NCBI RefSeq assembly: GCF_008065155.1
Contig: NZ_CP042819.1
Coordinates: forward strand, 3,034,501-3,098,500
From: Octadecabacter sp. SW4
Lineage (GTDB): Bacteria > Pseudomonadota > Alphaproteobacteria > Rhodobacterales > Rhodobacteraceae
DNA length: 64,000 nucleotides
Reading direction: 5' to 3'
Made by a program: the position numbers and the translations under genes. The notes beneath the pieces were generated by a model. It ran no database searches, had not been told where the DNA came from, and was given only the letters and a program-made list of their open reading frames with translations. Of the stretch, positions 9,667 to 17,476 are shown piece by piece (within the stretch, counting starts at the first letter, position 1; every line of letters starts with the position of its first letter).

Positions 9667-10039
9667 TTTCTTGCTCCTCTTGGCGGACGTTGTCCGTGAT
9701 GTCATAGTAATCGCCCTTGTCGGCGGTAAAGATATGGCGCTCAAGGTGCAGACCCGTGGGGCCATCAACCGCGCCTAGGGCAACACCTGTGTCCGGGTCG
9801 GCGTGACCTTTCCAGAACAGGAACGACCCGCAGGTCGGGCAGAACCCGCGCTTGGCGGCGTCACTGGCACGATACCAGCGCACATCACCTTTGATCGTTA
9901 GATCATCGTCCATCACCTGCACGGCGGCCCAGTAATGGCCCGACTGCTTGCGACACTGTGAACAATGACAGGCGGCGGGGTCGCGGGCGGTGCCCTTTAC
10001 CTCAAACATCACTGCGCCGCACAAACATGATCCTTGCAT
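9659..10039 (-). CDS. GFA family zinc protein (CENP-V/Gfa-like)
   Basis: 126-aa protein of the family named for glutathione-dependent formaldehyde-activating enzyme. Cysteines sit in the expected pattern: Cys5 and Cys7 (GSCLCGAV), Cys24, Cys26 and Cys29 (CHCSQC), and Cys67 and Cys70 (FCPTCGS), giving two zinc sites. It would bind glutathione or its adducts. Whether any member catalyses formaldehyde addition to glutathione is disputed. Its place beside enzymes that release one-carbon units makes a formaldehyde-handling role attractive but inferred. The ATG shares one base with the LysE stop (TGATG), and the stop lies inside the next gene. Confidence 0.88.
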   Translation of the reverse strand: MQGSCLCGAVMFEVKGTARDPAACHCSQCRKQSGHYWAAVQVMDDDLTIKGDVRWYRASDAAKRGFCPTCGSFLFWKGHADPDTGVALGAVDGPTGLHLERHIFTADKGDYYDITDNVRQEEQENG

Positions 10040-10656
10040 CAGACCCTCCCCGGGGTTTGCGCGCTGCCCAGCAGCACACCGTAGATAATGAAACACACCG
10101 CCAGCCCGCGCCGCAGCCAGACGTTGAACACAGCCCCCAGCGCCGCACGGCCCAACCCCGCACCAAGCGCGGTATAGGTCATATAGCTGCAGGCGGTTAG
10201 GGTCAGCGCCGTGGGGACAATCACCCACATCTGCGTGCCCAGCGGCACATCAGGCTGCACGAACTGGCTGAACGCAGCCAGATATCCGGCCACGCTTTTC
10301 GGGTTGATCGTCGCGATGGCAAAGGCACGCCAATAGACCGACCCGCCGCCCTGCGCGATTTTCGGCGCACGATTGGCCAAAAGCCAGCCGCGTAGCCCAA
10401 GGAAAACCAGAAACCCCGCACCGACCAGCTTTGCGGCCGAAAACGCTTGTGGTGACGCGGCTATCAGCGCCGTGACCCCAAATGCCGACAGCGCCAGAAA
10501 CAAGGCCGCCTGCGTCAGGATCGCCGCGACCGCAGGCAGGCTGCGCCAAAATCCCAGCGTCATGCCGTTGGTGATGCAATTGACGGCATTCGGCCCGGGC
10601 GTAGTGACAAACACCAGCCAGAAGGTCGCGAAAATGCTCCACCCCGCAAAGGTCAT
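10039..10656 (-). CDS. LysE/RhtB family amino-acid exporter
   Basis: 205-aa inner-membrane protein with about six hydrophobic segments. The N-terminal half has the family signature FVTTPGPNAVNCITNGMTLG and later INPKSVAGYLAAF. LysE/RhtB proteins export amino acids or related amino compounds. The start MTFAGWSIF at 10656 is chosen because its ATG overlaps the regulator stop by one base (TGATG); a reading 13 codons longer is possible but would run into the regulator. In this operon it may export glycine, another amino product or a toxic intermediate; this is inference from context. Confidence 0.85.
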   Translation of the reverse strand: MTFAGWSIFATFWLVFVTTPGPNAVNCITNGMTLGFWRSLPAVAAILTQAALFLALSAFGVTALIAASPQAFSAAKLVGAGFLVFLGLRGWLLANRAPKIAQGGGSVYWRAFAIATINPKSVAGYLAAFSQFVQPDVPLGTQMWVIVPTALTLTACSYMTYTALGAGLGRAALGAVFNVWLRRGLAVCFIIYGVLLGSAQTPGRV

Positions 10657-11222
10657 CAATACACCGGCGGGGCGATAACCCAGATTGCGACACAAGGGGC
10701 ATCATAGGGGTTCATCCAGCGAAACGGCTCTCCGCGCACACGGAAACTGTCGCCTGCATTCAGGTGATGGGTCTGGCCCTTGATCCAGATATCCATACGT
10801 CCGCTCATCACAAAGCCGACCTCTTGGGTGGCGCGGCATACCGGGGTCTTGATCTGGGAATGCGGGGCGAAAGTGGAATGCACCACCTCAAAATCGTCCG
10901 TCAGATCGGGCGACAACAACTCCTCGACCAGACCCGCAGCGCGCGACCCGATCGGGCGGCGTGCATCGCGGCGCACAATAAAGCCCTGTTCGCCACTTGG
11001 CGCGTCAGAGCGAAACAGGCTGTTGACCGACACATCCAGAAGTCCCGCAATCTCGCGCAGATCAGTGATCGAGGGTTGGGAAAGATCGCGTTCAACCTGG
11101 CTAAGCCACCCCACCGAGCGACCAAGCTGATCGGCCAAGGCGGCCAGCGTCACCCCCCGCGCACGGCGCAACGCGCGCAGATCAGCGCCCAGTGTTCCGT
11201 GCTGTGGGGTAGCGTGAATCAT
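10656..11222 (-). CDS. XRE-family transcriptional regulator with C-terminal cupin sensor
   Basis: 188-aa regulator. Residues 10-70 form a Cro/C1-type helix-turn-helix (RARGVTLAALADQLGRSVGWLSQVERDLSQPS). Residues 110-188 form a small cupin (EVGFVMSGRMDIWIKGQTHHLNAGDSFRV, then PFRWMNP) expected to bind a small-molecule effector. The architecture is that of PuuR-like and related repressors of amine catabolism. It is the first gene of the six-gene minus-strand operon. Two inverted repeats with a shared gtgaaat half-site lie at 8 to 75 bases upstream of its start, which makes autoregulation of the whole operon likely. Confidence 0.9.
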   Translation of the reverse strand: MIHATPQHGTLGADLRALRRARGVTLAALADQLGRSVGWLSQVERDLSQPSITDLREIAGLLDVSVNSLFRSDAPSGEQGFIVRRDARRPIGSRAAGLVEELLSPDLTDDFEVVHSTFAPHSQIKTPVCRATQEVGFVMSGRMDIWIKGQTHHLNAGDSFRVRGEPFRWMNPYDAPCVAIWVIAPPVY

Positions 11223-11230
11223 GGAACCGT

Positions 11231-11257
11231 CGTGAAATTATTGCCCGGAATTTCACG
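11231..11257. promoter_or_regulatory. palindromic operator candidate 1 upstream of the XRE-led operon
   Basis: Perfect nine-base arms cgtgaaatt (11231-11239) and aatttcacg (11249-11257) are separated by nine bases. The site begins nine bases before the regulator's start codon. It shares its half-site with the second repeat and is the best candidate for binding by the adjacent XRE-cupin protein. Confidence 0.65.
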
Positions 11258-11269
11258 CTGCCATGATTC

Positions 11270-11296
11270 CGTGAAATCTCAAAGCAAAATTTCACG
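11270..11296. promoter_or_regulatory. palindromic operator candidate 2, overlapping the msrC 3' end
   Basis: Arms cgtgaaat (11270-11277) and atttcacg (11289-11296) are separated by eleven bases. The half-site is the same as in candidate 1, and the centres of the two repeats are about 39 bp apart. Its distal arm overlaps the last codons of the upstream msrC-like gene, so the intervening promoter is compact. Confidence 0.6.
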
Positions 11297-11744
11297 ATCG
11301 CGCAAAGACATCGTGCAAAATCGCCACCAGCGCATCGGCATCCGCCTGCGTAAAGGCATCGGGCTGGTCGCTGTCGATATCAAAGACGGCAATCACCTGC
11401 CCCGAACCGTTAAACACCGGCAAGACCAGTTCCGACCGCGTGGAGCTGGCGCAGGCGATATGCCCCGGAAAGGCGTCAACATCGGCCACCAGTTGCACCT
11501 GCCCCGTGCGCGCCGCCGCACCGCAAACCCCGCGCGAAAACGGGATCTGCAAACAGCCGTGCCCCCCTTGATAGGGGCCAATTTTCAGCATCTCGGGCGC
11601 CGTCACACGATAAAAGCCCGTCCAGTCAAAGCGCGGATCGCTGTGATGCACCTCGCAGGTCACGGTCGCCATCAATGCAACCGGATCGTCCTCGCCCTTG
11701 GTCAGGCTGGCGATGGTTTTGGCAAGCGTCGCGTAATCAGGCAT
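11292..11744 (-). CDS. msrC: free methionine-(R)-sulfoxide reductase (GAF-fold, fRMsr)
   Basis: Reduces free L-methionine-(R)-sulfoxide in the cytoplasm. The 150-aa protein is a single GAF domain with Cys64, Cys74 and Cys98, spaced 10 and 24 residues apart. That is the same spacing as the three active cysteines of E. coli fRMsr. Diagnostic stretches are GPYQGGHGCLQIPFSRGVCG and FPGHIACASSTRSELVLPV. The start MPDYATLAK at 11744 is the family start; a longer reading adds 33 unrelated residues. The gene lies just upstream of the XRE-led operon on the same strand, and its 3' end overlaps one operator candidate. Confidence 0.9.
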   Translation of the reverse strand: MPDYATLAKTIASLTKGEDDPVALMATVTCEVHHSDPRFDWTGFYRVTAPEMLKIGPYQGGHGCLQIPFSRGVCGAAARTGQVQLVADVDAFPGHIACASSTRSELVLPVFNGSGQVIAVFDIDSDQPDAFTQADADALVAILHDVFARS

Positions 11745-11997
11745 GGGCTGAACCTTTGGCTGGGCAGGAACTTGCACATTCTTGAACACAAGACCGACAA
11801 GGACGCAATTGAAACGAAAAGCCACAAAAGCGCCATGACACAATCACACGACCGCCCGAAACCCGGTGCACCCTGATCCCCGTAGCTGCATAGGCTTCTC
11901 CCGGCGGCGCGTGAACAGCCCCCACCCAGTGCGGGCCGTCGGGATACTTCCCCTTGCGCGATCCCGCCCCTAGGGTTGTCGAAAAACAGGGGGGCTC

Positions 11998-13572
11998 ATG
12001 CGCAATTTCCAACAACCCGGACGATCCGCCGTTTTTGCCAGCAACGGCATCTGTGCCACCTCGCACCCGCTTGCGGCCAAGGTGGCTGTGCAAATCCTCG
12101 AAGCTGGCGGCAACGCCGTAGACGCCGCCATCGCAGGCGCGGTCTTGCTTGGGGTGTGCGAGCCGCAATCGACCGGCATCGGCGGGGATTGCTTTGCGCT
12201 GATCTCCCCGCCTGACAGCGACAGGATCGTCGCGCTGAACGGATCGGGCCGCGCCCCAGCGGGCTATGACGCGGACGCTTTGCGCGCGGCGGGTCATACC
12301 ACCGTGCCGCTCAATGATATCGCAGCCGTGACACTGCCCGGCGCAATCGATGCGATCTGTCGCCTGTCCAAAGACTGGGGGCGGATCGGGCTGGCATCCG
12401 CGCTGGCCCCCGCGATCCATTACGCCGAGGCAGGGGTGCCGATCGCACCCCGCGTCGCGCGCGACTATGCCCAGGAATCCGGCGTGTTGCAGGGCGCGGC
12501 AAAACGCGCCTACCTGTGGAACGGCAAACCGCCACGCATCGGCCAGATATTCCGTGCGCCGGATCAGGCCAAGGTGCTGCGCCGCATCGCCACCGAGGGG
12601 CGCAGAGGGTTCTACGAGGGCGAAGTGGCCGAAGACATGGTCACCTCGCTACGCGCGATGGGCGGCAGCCACACGCTGGATGATTTCGCGCAGGTCGTCT
12701 GCGACTACACAACGCCAGTCAGCGGGACTTACGCAGGCATCGAACTGGTCGAACACCCGCCAAACGGTCAGGGTGCCACTGCGATCCTGCTGCTGAACAT
12801 CCTGTCACAGTTCGATCTGTCGGCGATGGACCCGCTGGGTGCCCAGCGCCTGCATATCGAGGCCGAGGCGACAAAACTTGCCTATGATGCCCGCAACCGC
12901 TTTATCGCCGACCCTGATCATACCAGTCGCGTCGATCATATGCTGTCGAAGAACACCGCCATATCGCTCGCCGCGCTGATTGACCCCAAACGCGCGCTCA
13001 CCGTTGATCTGAAAGGCGCCGGGGCCGTGCACAAGGACACGGTCTATATCACCGTTGTCGACCGCGACCGCATGGCGGTTTCCTTCATCTATTCGATCTT
13101 TCACAGCTTTGGGTCAGGACTGGCCAGTGACAGGTTCGGCATCCTGTTCCAGAACCGTGGCGCGGGGTTCACCCTTGAAACGGGCCACCCCAACGAAGCG
13201 GGTGCAGGCAAGCGGCCGATGCACACGATCATTCCGGGGATGCTGCGCAAGGATGGCAAAACCATCATGCCGTTCGGTGTGATGGGCGGGTCCTATCAGT
13301 CAACCGGGCATGCACGGTTCGTCAGCAACATCACCGATTTCGGCATGGACCCGCAGACCGCGATCGACACTCCGCGCGCCTTTGCCGAAAATGGCATTCT
13401 GAAACTGGAAACCGGCTATGGCGATGACGTGGCCCGCACCCTGTCGGACCTTGGCCACAACGTGCAGCGGCCCGCCGGCCCCATTGGCGGCGCACAGGCG
13501 ATCCGGATTCACGACGAAGTTCTCGAAGGCGGCAGCGATCCGCGCAAGGACGGTTGCGCAATCGGGTATTAG
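11998..13572 (+). CDS. gamma-glutamyltransferase family Ntn-hydrolase
   Basis: 524-aa member of the GGT family, whose proenzymes self-cleave into two subunits. The glycine-rich N-terminal part (GGNAVDAAIAGAVLLGVCEPQSTGIGGDC) is typical. The cleavage site and nucleophile is predicted at Thr348 in KDTVYITVVDRD, aligned to the TTHYSVVD start of the small subunit of E. coli GGT. No signal peptide is visible, so the enzyme is probably cytoplasmic. That favours the GGT-like amidohydrolase branch (for example HpxW-type oxamate or acylamino-acid hydrolases) over periplasmic glutathione hydrolase. It runs alone on the plus strand, convergent with hspQ. Confidence 0.85.
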   Translation: MRNFQQPGRSAVFASNGICATSHPLAAKVAVQILEAGGNAVDAAIAGAVLLGVCEPQSTGIGGDCFALISPPDSDRIVALNGSGRAPAGYDADALRAAGHTTVPLNDIAAVTLPGAIDAICRLSKDWGRIGLASALAPAIHYAEAGVPIAPRVARDYAQESGVLQGAAKRAYLWNGKPPRIGQIFRAPDQAKVLRRIATEGRRGFYEGEVAEDMVTSLRAMGGSHTLDDFAQVVCDYTTPVSGTYAGIELVEHPPNGQGATAILLLNILSQFDLSAMDPLGAQRLHIEAEATKLAYDARNRFIADPDHTSRVDHMLSKNTAISLAALIDPKRALTVDLKGAGAVHKDTVYITVVDRDRMAVSFIYSIFHSFGSGLASDRFGILFQNRGAGFTLETGHPNEAGAGKRPMHTIIPGMLRKDGKTIMPFGVMGGSYQSTGHARFVSNITDFGMDPQTAIDTPRAFAENGILKLETGYGDDVARTLSDLGHNVQRPAGPIGGAQAIRIHDEVLEGGSDPRKDGCAIGY

Positions 13573-13599
13573 GCGTCGGGCGGGGTTTCCCCCACCAGC

Positions 13600-13926
13600 C
13601 TAATTCATCTGGAACTGCAACGGATAGCCACCGTCCTCGAACGGGCCGAACAGATCGTCAAGATCAGGGTGATCGACCGGTTCGCCGGAATAATCAGCCA
13701 CCAAATTCTGCTCGGACACATAGGCCACGTAGTAACTTTGGTCATTTTCCGCAAGCAGATGGTAAAACGGCTGGTCCTTTTCGGGGCGCGCCTCTTCAGG
13801 GATCGCCTCGTACCATTCATCAGTGTTGGCAAACATCGCATCCACATCAAACACCACCCCACGAAAGGGGTGCTTGCGATGACGGACAACCTGCCCAAGA
13901 TGATATTTCGCGCGCGTTTTCAGCAT
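13600..13926 (-). CDS. hspQ: heat shock protein HspQ (YccV-like)
   Basis: 108-aa small stress protein, the usual length. The family pattern AKYHLGQVVRHRKHPFRGVVFDVDAMF, then PFYHLLAE and YVAYVSEQNL, is clear. In enterobacteria HspQ was described as binding hemimethylated DNA and later as a specificity factor for Lon protease, so a role in protein quality control is likely. It is monocistronic, convergent with the GGT-family gene 28 bp away. Confidence 0.9.
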   Translation of the reverse strand: MLKTRAKYHLGQVVRHRKHPFRGVVFDVDAMFANTDEWYEAIPEEARPEKDQPFYHLLAENDQSYYVAYVSEQNLVADYSGEPVDHPDLDDLFGPFEDGGYPLQFQMN

Positions 13927-14127
13927 CGATTCACAGCTCCCGTCCCGTTACTAGACGTTCAAGAGGGGCACTGTCCACGCCTGCGCGGCCAAATTAAGGG
14001 AAACAGTCTGTGAACCCACGCCAGACAGTCAGGCGCGTCATCGCGTTTGTGTCATGACAAGCCTGTTTCCAGACCGTCTTTGATCAGCTAGAATAGTCGC
14101 AATAAAAACAAAACGAGCGAGAGGCAG

Positions 14128-14712
14128 ATGAGCAAAATCTTTCGCGCGATGATATTACTGGTCTTGGTGGCTAGCTGCGGCAGCAGGCAATACTCTGCGC
14201 CGCGCGACATTGATAACGCCTGTAGTATTGTGCGCCAGAATCCCGACTATTTGCGCGCATTCAGCGCAACCGAACGCAACTGGGGTGTGCCAATCCCTAC
14301 CCTGATGGCGATCATCTATCAGGAAAGCAAATTCATCGGCAACAACCGCCCGCCGCATCAATATGCGCTGGGTGTGATCCCGATGGGGCGGCAATCGTCG
14401 GCCTATGGCTATTCGCAGGCGCTTGACGGCACATGGGAAGAATACCAGCGCCGGCAAGGCGGACGCAGCGCGCGCCGCGACAATATCCGCGATGCGACCG
14501 ATTTCATGGGCTGGTATATGGCGCAGACCGTGCGTGAAACCGGCGTGGCACTGTCAGACACGCGCAACCAATACCTTGCCTATCACGAAGGGCGCTCGGG
14601 CTTTAAGCGCGGGACTTACAACAGCAAGGCATGGCTGGTGCGTATCGCGGGCGAAGTCGCCGACCGCGCGGTGATGTATGACGCCCAGCTGCGGACCTGT
14701 AACCGCCGCTGA
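14128..14712 (+). CDS. lytic transglycosylase SLT-domain lipoprotein
   Basis: 194-aa outer-membrane or periplasmic lipoprotein: the signal peptide ends in the lipobox VASC with Cys17 as the lipidated residue. An SLT fold follows (VPIPTLMAIIYQESKF) with the catalytic Glu expected at residue 66, then GYSQALDGTWEEYQ and QYLAYHEGRSGF. It would cleave peptidoglycan to 1,6-anhydromuropeptides. It is short for a transglycosylase, close to the EmtA/MltE size class. It is monocistronic and ends at a bidirectional terminator shared with lolA. Confidence 0.85.
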   Translation: MSKIFRAMILLVLVASCGSRQYSAPRDIDNACSIVRQNPDYLRAFSATERNWGVPIPTLMAIIYQESKFIGNNRPPHQYALGVIPMGRQSSAYGYSQALDGTWEEYQRRQGGRSARRDNIRDATDFMGWYMAQTVRETGVALSDTRNQYLAYHEGRSGFKRGTYNSKAWLVRIAGEVADRAVMYDAQLRTCNRR

Positions 14713-14719
14713 ACCAAAA

Positions 14720-14747
14720 AAAGGGGCGCCCGACCGGACGCCCCTTT
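14720..14747. terminator. bidirectional terminator between the transglycosylase and lolA genes
   Basis: Nine-base arms aaaggggcg (14720-14728) and cgccccttt (14739-14747) surround a ten-base loop. A and T runs on both sides allow it to work for the convergent transcripts on either strand. Confidence 0.85.
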
Positions 14748-14764
14748 CTATCATGTCGGCGGGG

Positions 14765-15373
14765 CTAGTTTTGCCAGCTGCGCATCTCGGCCTGAATGTT
14801 GAACAGGATGTCACGGATATTGCCGCCCGTGGCCAGATCACCCAAAATCACGGTTGTCTGCTCGCCCAGGTCATCGGTGATGACCCACTGGCGCAGCTCG
14901 ACCGGATCGCTTGTGAACACCAGCTGGATCGTGCCGTATTCGGGATTATCGGGATCCTGGGCCGTCACGGTCGTCGTCGTGCCGTCACTGGTCTGGCCCG
15001 TGACCATACTTGCACGGGTCAGATCAACATTGCGCGCCAGAATGACACTCAGCGGCGTCTGGTTTAGCGGGTAGCGATCCGGCCCATCGTTAGAGCGCGC
15101 ATCGAATATCGCGACCTGCCCACCGCCGGCAACCACCAGCGACCGTTCCGGCGGCGCATATTCAAACCGCACGCGCCCGGGCCGCTTGATATAGATCGTG
15201 CCCGTCGAAATGGTGCCGTCGCTGTTGATCTGGGTGAATTCCCCCGTCGCCGTCTGCAACTGGTTCAAATACTGCGAGATCGCCGCCAGCGACAATTGTT
15301 GCGCATGGGACGGTGCGGCAAGTGCGGCCAAGCCAAGCGGCACAAGCAATAAAAGAAGGCGTAACTGTTTCAT
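14765..15373 (-). CDS. lolA: outer-membrane lipoprotein carrier LolA
   Basis: Periplasmic chaperone that takes lipoproteins from the LolCDE complex to the outer membrane. The 202-aa product has a cleavable signal peptide (hydrophobic LLLLLVPLGLAALAAP, cut after SHA near residue 24). A LolA fold follows: LNQLQTATGEFTQINSDG, YIKRPGRVRFEYAPPE, then alternating strands in the C-terminal half. It lacks a partner gene next to it and terminates at the shared hairpin. An antiporter gene on the other strand separates it from ftsK. Confidence 0.9.
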   Translation of the reverse strand: MKQLRLLLLLVPLGLAALAAPSHAQQLSLAAISQYLNQLQTATGEFTQINSDGTISTGTIYIKRPGRVRFEYAPPERSLVVAGGGQVAIFDARSNDGPDRYPLNQTPLSVILARNVDLTRASMVTGQTSDGTTTTVTAQDPDNPEYGTIQLVFTSDPVELRQWVITDDLGEQTTVILGDLATGGNIRDILFNIQAEMRSWQN

Positions 15374-15545
15374 AAACCCTACCTAAGTCTTTGGGGGCAT
15401 CATTGCATCCCATCACATAGGGGGAAAGATGGCGCATTGTCAGCCGCTAGGCGATATCACGCCAGATGCTATGGGATAACGCGACAGGAACGCTGGAAAA
15501 TTCGCGCTTACAGCAAACGCCTTTCCCGCCTAGACTAACCAAGAT

Positions 15546-17446
15546 GTGAAAGCGGGGGGCTGTTTCATGATCGATTTTCTGATGCTGGCGTTTATCTTTC
15601 TGGTGGCGGGTGTGATCGCCGTGCCGATTGCCTCGCGGCTTGGGCTTGGATCGGTACTTGGGTATCTGATTGCCGGTATCCTGATCAGTCCGGTGCTGGC
15701 GTTACTGCAGGTGGATGTGGTTGCCATTCAGCACTTTGCGGAATTTGGCGTGGTGATGATGCTGTTCCTCGTGGGGCTCGAACTTGAACCGCGCCTGCTT
15801 TGGGACATGCGCGCCAAATTGCTGGGCCTTGGCGGCGGGCAAGTCGGACTGACAGCACTGGCCGTGATGGGTGTGGCGCTGGTGCTGGGGCAACCCTGGA
15901 CGATCGCGCTGGCAATCGGTTTGGTGCTGGCGCTGTCATCCACCGCGATCGTGCTGCAAACCCTGAACGAAAAGGGCCTGATGAAAAGCGATGGCGGGCA
16001 GTCCAGCTTTTCCGTGCTGCTGTTCCAGGACATCGCCGTAATCCCGATGTTGGCGCTGATCCCATTGCTGGCCATGCCCGATCTGATGCAAACTGCTAGC
16101 GAAGCCGTGACCGAAGACCACGAGGCAGAGCTGAGCCTGGTCGCGGGCCTGAATGGCTGGCAAACTGCGGGCGTCACCATTGGCGCAATCGCCGTCGTGA
16201 TCTTTGGCGGGTCTTTCCTGACGGGGCCTGTCTTTCGCTTTATCGCCGCCGCTCGCCTGCGTGAATTGTTCGTCGCGACAGCGCTGATGATGGTCGTCGG
16301 CATCGCTCTGCTCATGTCACTCGTCGGGCTTTCCCCGGCGCTTGGCACCTTCCTTGCAGGGGTCGTTTTGGCCAACAGTGAATACCGCCACGAACTTGAA
16401 TCCGACATTGATCCCTTCAAGGGGCTGCTCTTGGGGCTGTTCTTTATGACGGTCGGCGCAGGCATCAATTTTGCGCTTTTGTCGGAAAACCTTGGGGTGA
16501 CCCTTGCGCTGACCTTCGGGCTGATCGCGTTGAAAATTGTCGTGTTGCTGGCGCTCGCGCAAATATTCAAACTGCAAGGCAGCGATAAGTGGCTGTTCGG
16601 TCTGGGCCTTGCCCAAGCCGGTGAATTCGGCTTTGTGCTCTTGTCCTTTACCGTCGCCAACAATGTGATCCCGACGGGCGTGGCCGACCAATTGCTGCTG
16701 GTCGTGGCGCTGTCGATGCTGCTCACGCCGCTGTTGTTCATTCTGCATGACCGGGTGATCGTGCCGCGTTCTCACACCGATCAAGACCGCGACACGGACA
16801 CGATCGAAGAATCCAACCACATCATTATCGCAGGCCACGGCCGCGTGGGCGGTATTGTGGCCCGTATGCTGCGCGGCGCGGGGGTCGGCGCGACGGTAAT
16901 TGATTTCTCGGCCGCCCAGATCGACATGCTCGCCAAGTTCGGTTTCCGTGCCTATTTCGGCGATGCGACGCGACCCGATCTATTGCATTCCGCTGGCATC
17001 GAGGACGCCAAGGTGCTGGTCATCGCCATCGACGGCAAAGACCAGACCACGGAACTGGTCCACTACGTGCACATGAACCACCCGCATGTTCACATCATCG
17101 CCCGCGCGGTAGATCGCAACCACGTCTACGAATTTATGCTGCCGGTTGCCGCGATATTATCCGCGAAACCTATGACAGTTCTTTGCGCATGGGGCGATCA
17201 TTGTTCGAGGCTTTGGGCCATTCGCGCCAGACCGCCGAACAGATCCGCGATACCTTTGACGAAATGGACCGCAAAGTCATGATCGAAATGGCCGAGCATT
17301 ACGACCCAGACGTGCGTCCGACCGAGAACGAAGCCTATATGACCCGTGTTCGCGCGATGTCTGACGACTGGCAGAGCGATCTCGAGGCCGAAATCAAAGC
17401 CATTATCGCAGCCGCAGCCGACACAAAAACGGGGTCCGAAGGGTAA
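15546..17446 (+). pseudogene. KefB/KefC-type CPA2 monovalent cation:proton antiporter, single-base frameshift
   Basis: Potassium-efflux type antiporter. The first reading frame gives about 12 hydrophobic segments (residues 1-385) and an RCK_N/TrkA-N domain (GHGRVGGIVARML from about residue 426). After Phe530 in NHVYEF the frame turns into unrelated residues and stops at 17282. The other frame continues perfectly with YAAGCRDIIRETYDSS and then residues 2-87 of a frame ending at 17446. Adding one T to the TTT run at 17133-17135 restores one protein of about 634 aa. The membrane and nucleotide-binding parts are intact, so a shortened product might still fold. A true mutation, a sequencing error and programmed slippage are all possible. 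Confidence 0.8.
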
Positions 17447-17458
17447 TCCCGGACCCCG
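17430..17458. terminator. hairpin between the Kef antiporter and ftsK
   Basis: Arms cggggtcc (17430-17437) and ggaccccg (17451-17458) enclose a smaller ggg/ccc stem. The antiporter's stop codon lies inside the loop. It is preceded by aaaaa, so as read on the minus strand the hairpin is followed by a T run, and it would best serve ftsK. Confidence 0.65.
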
Positions 17459-17476
17459 CCAATTCTGTGCCGCACC

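Noticed and set aside
13573-13599. Small ggggtttcccc hairpin between the GGT-family and hspQ genes
   Set aside because: Only a four-base perfect stem with a three-base loop and no T run; too weak to call a terminator.
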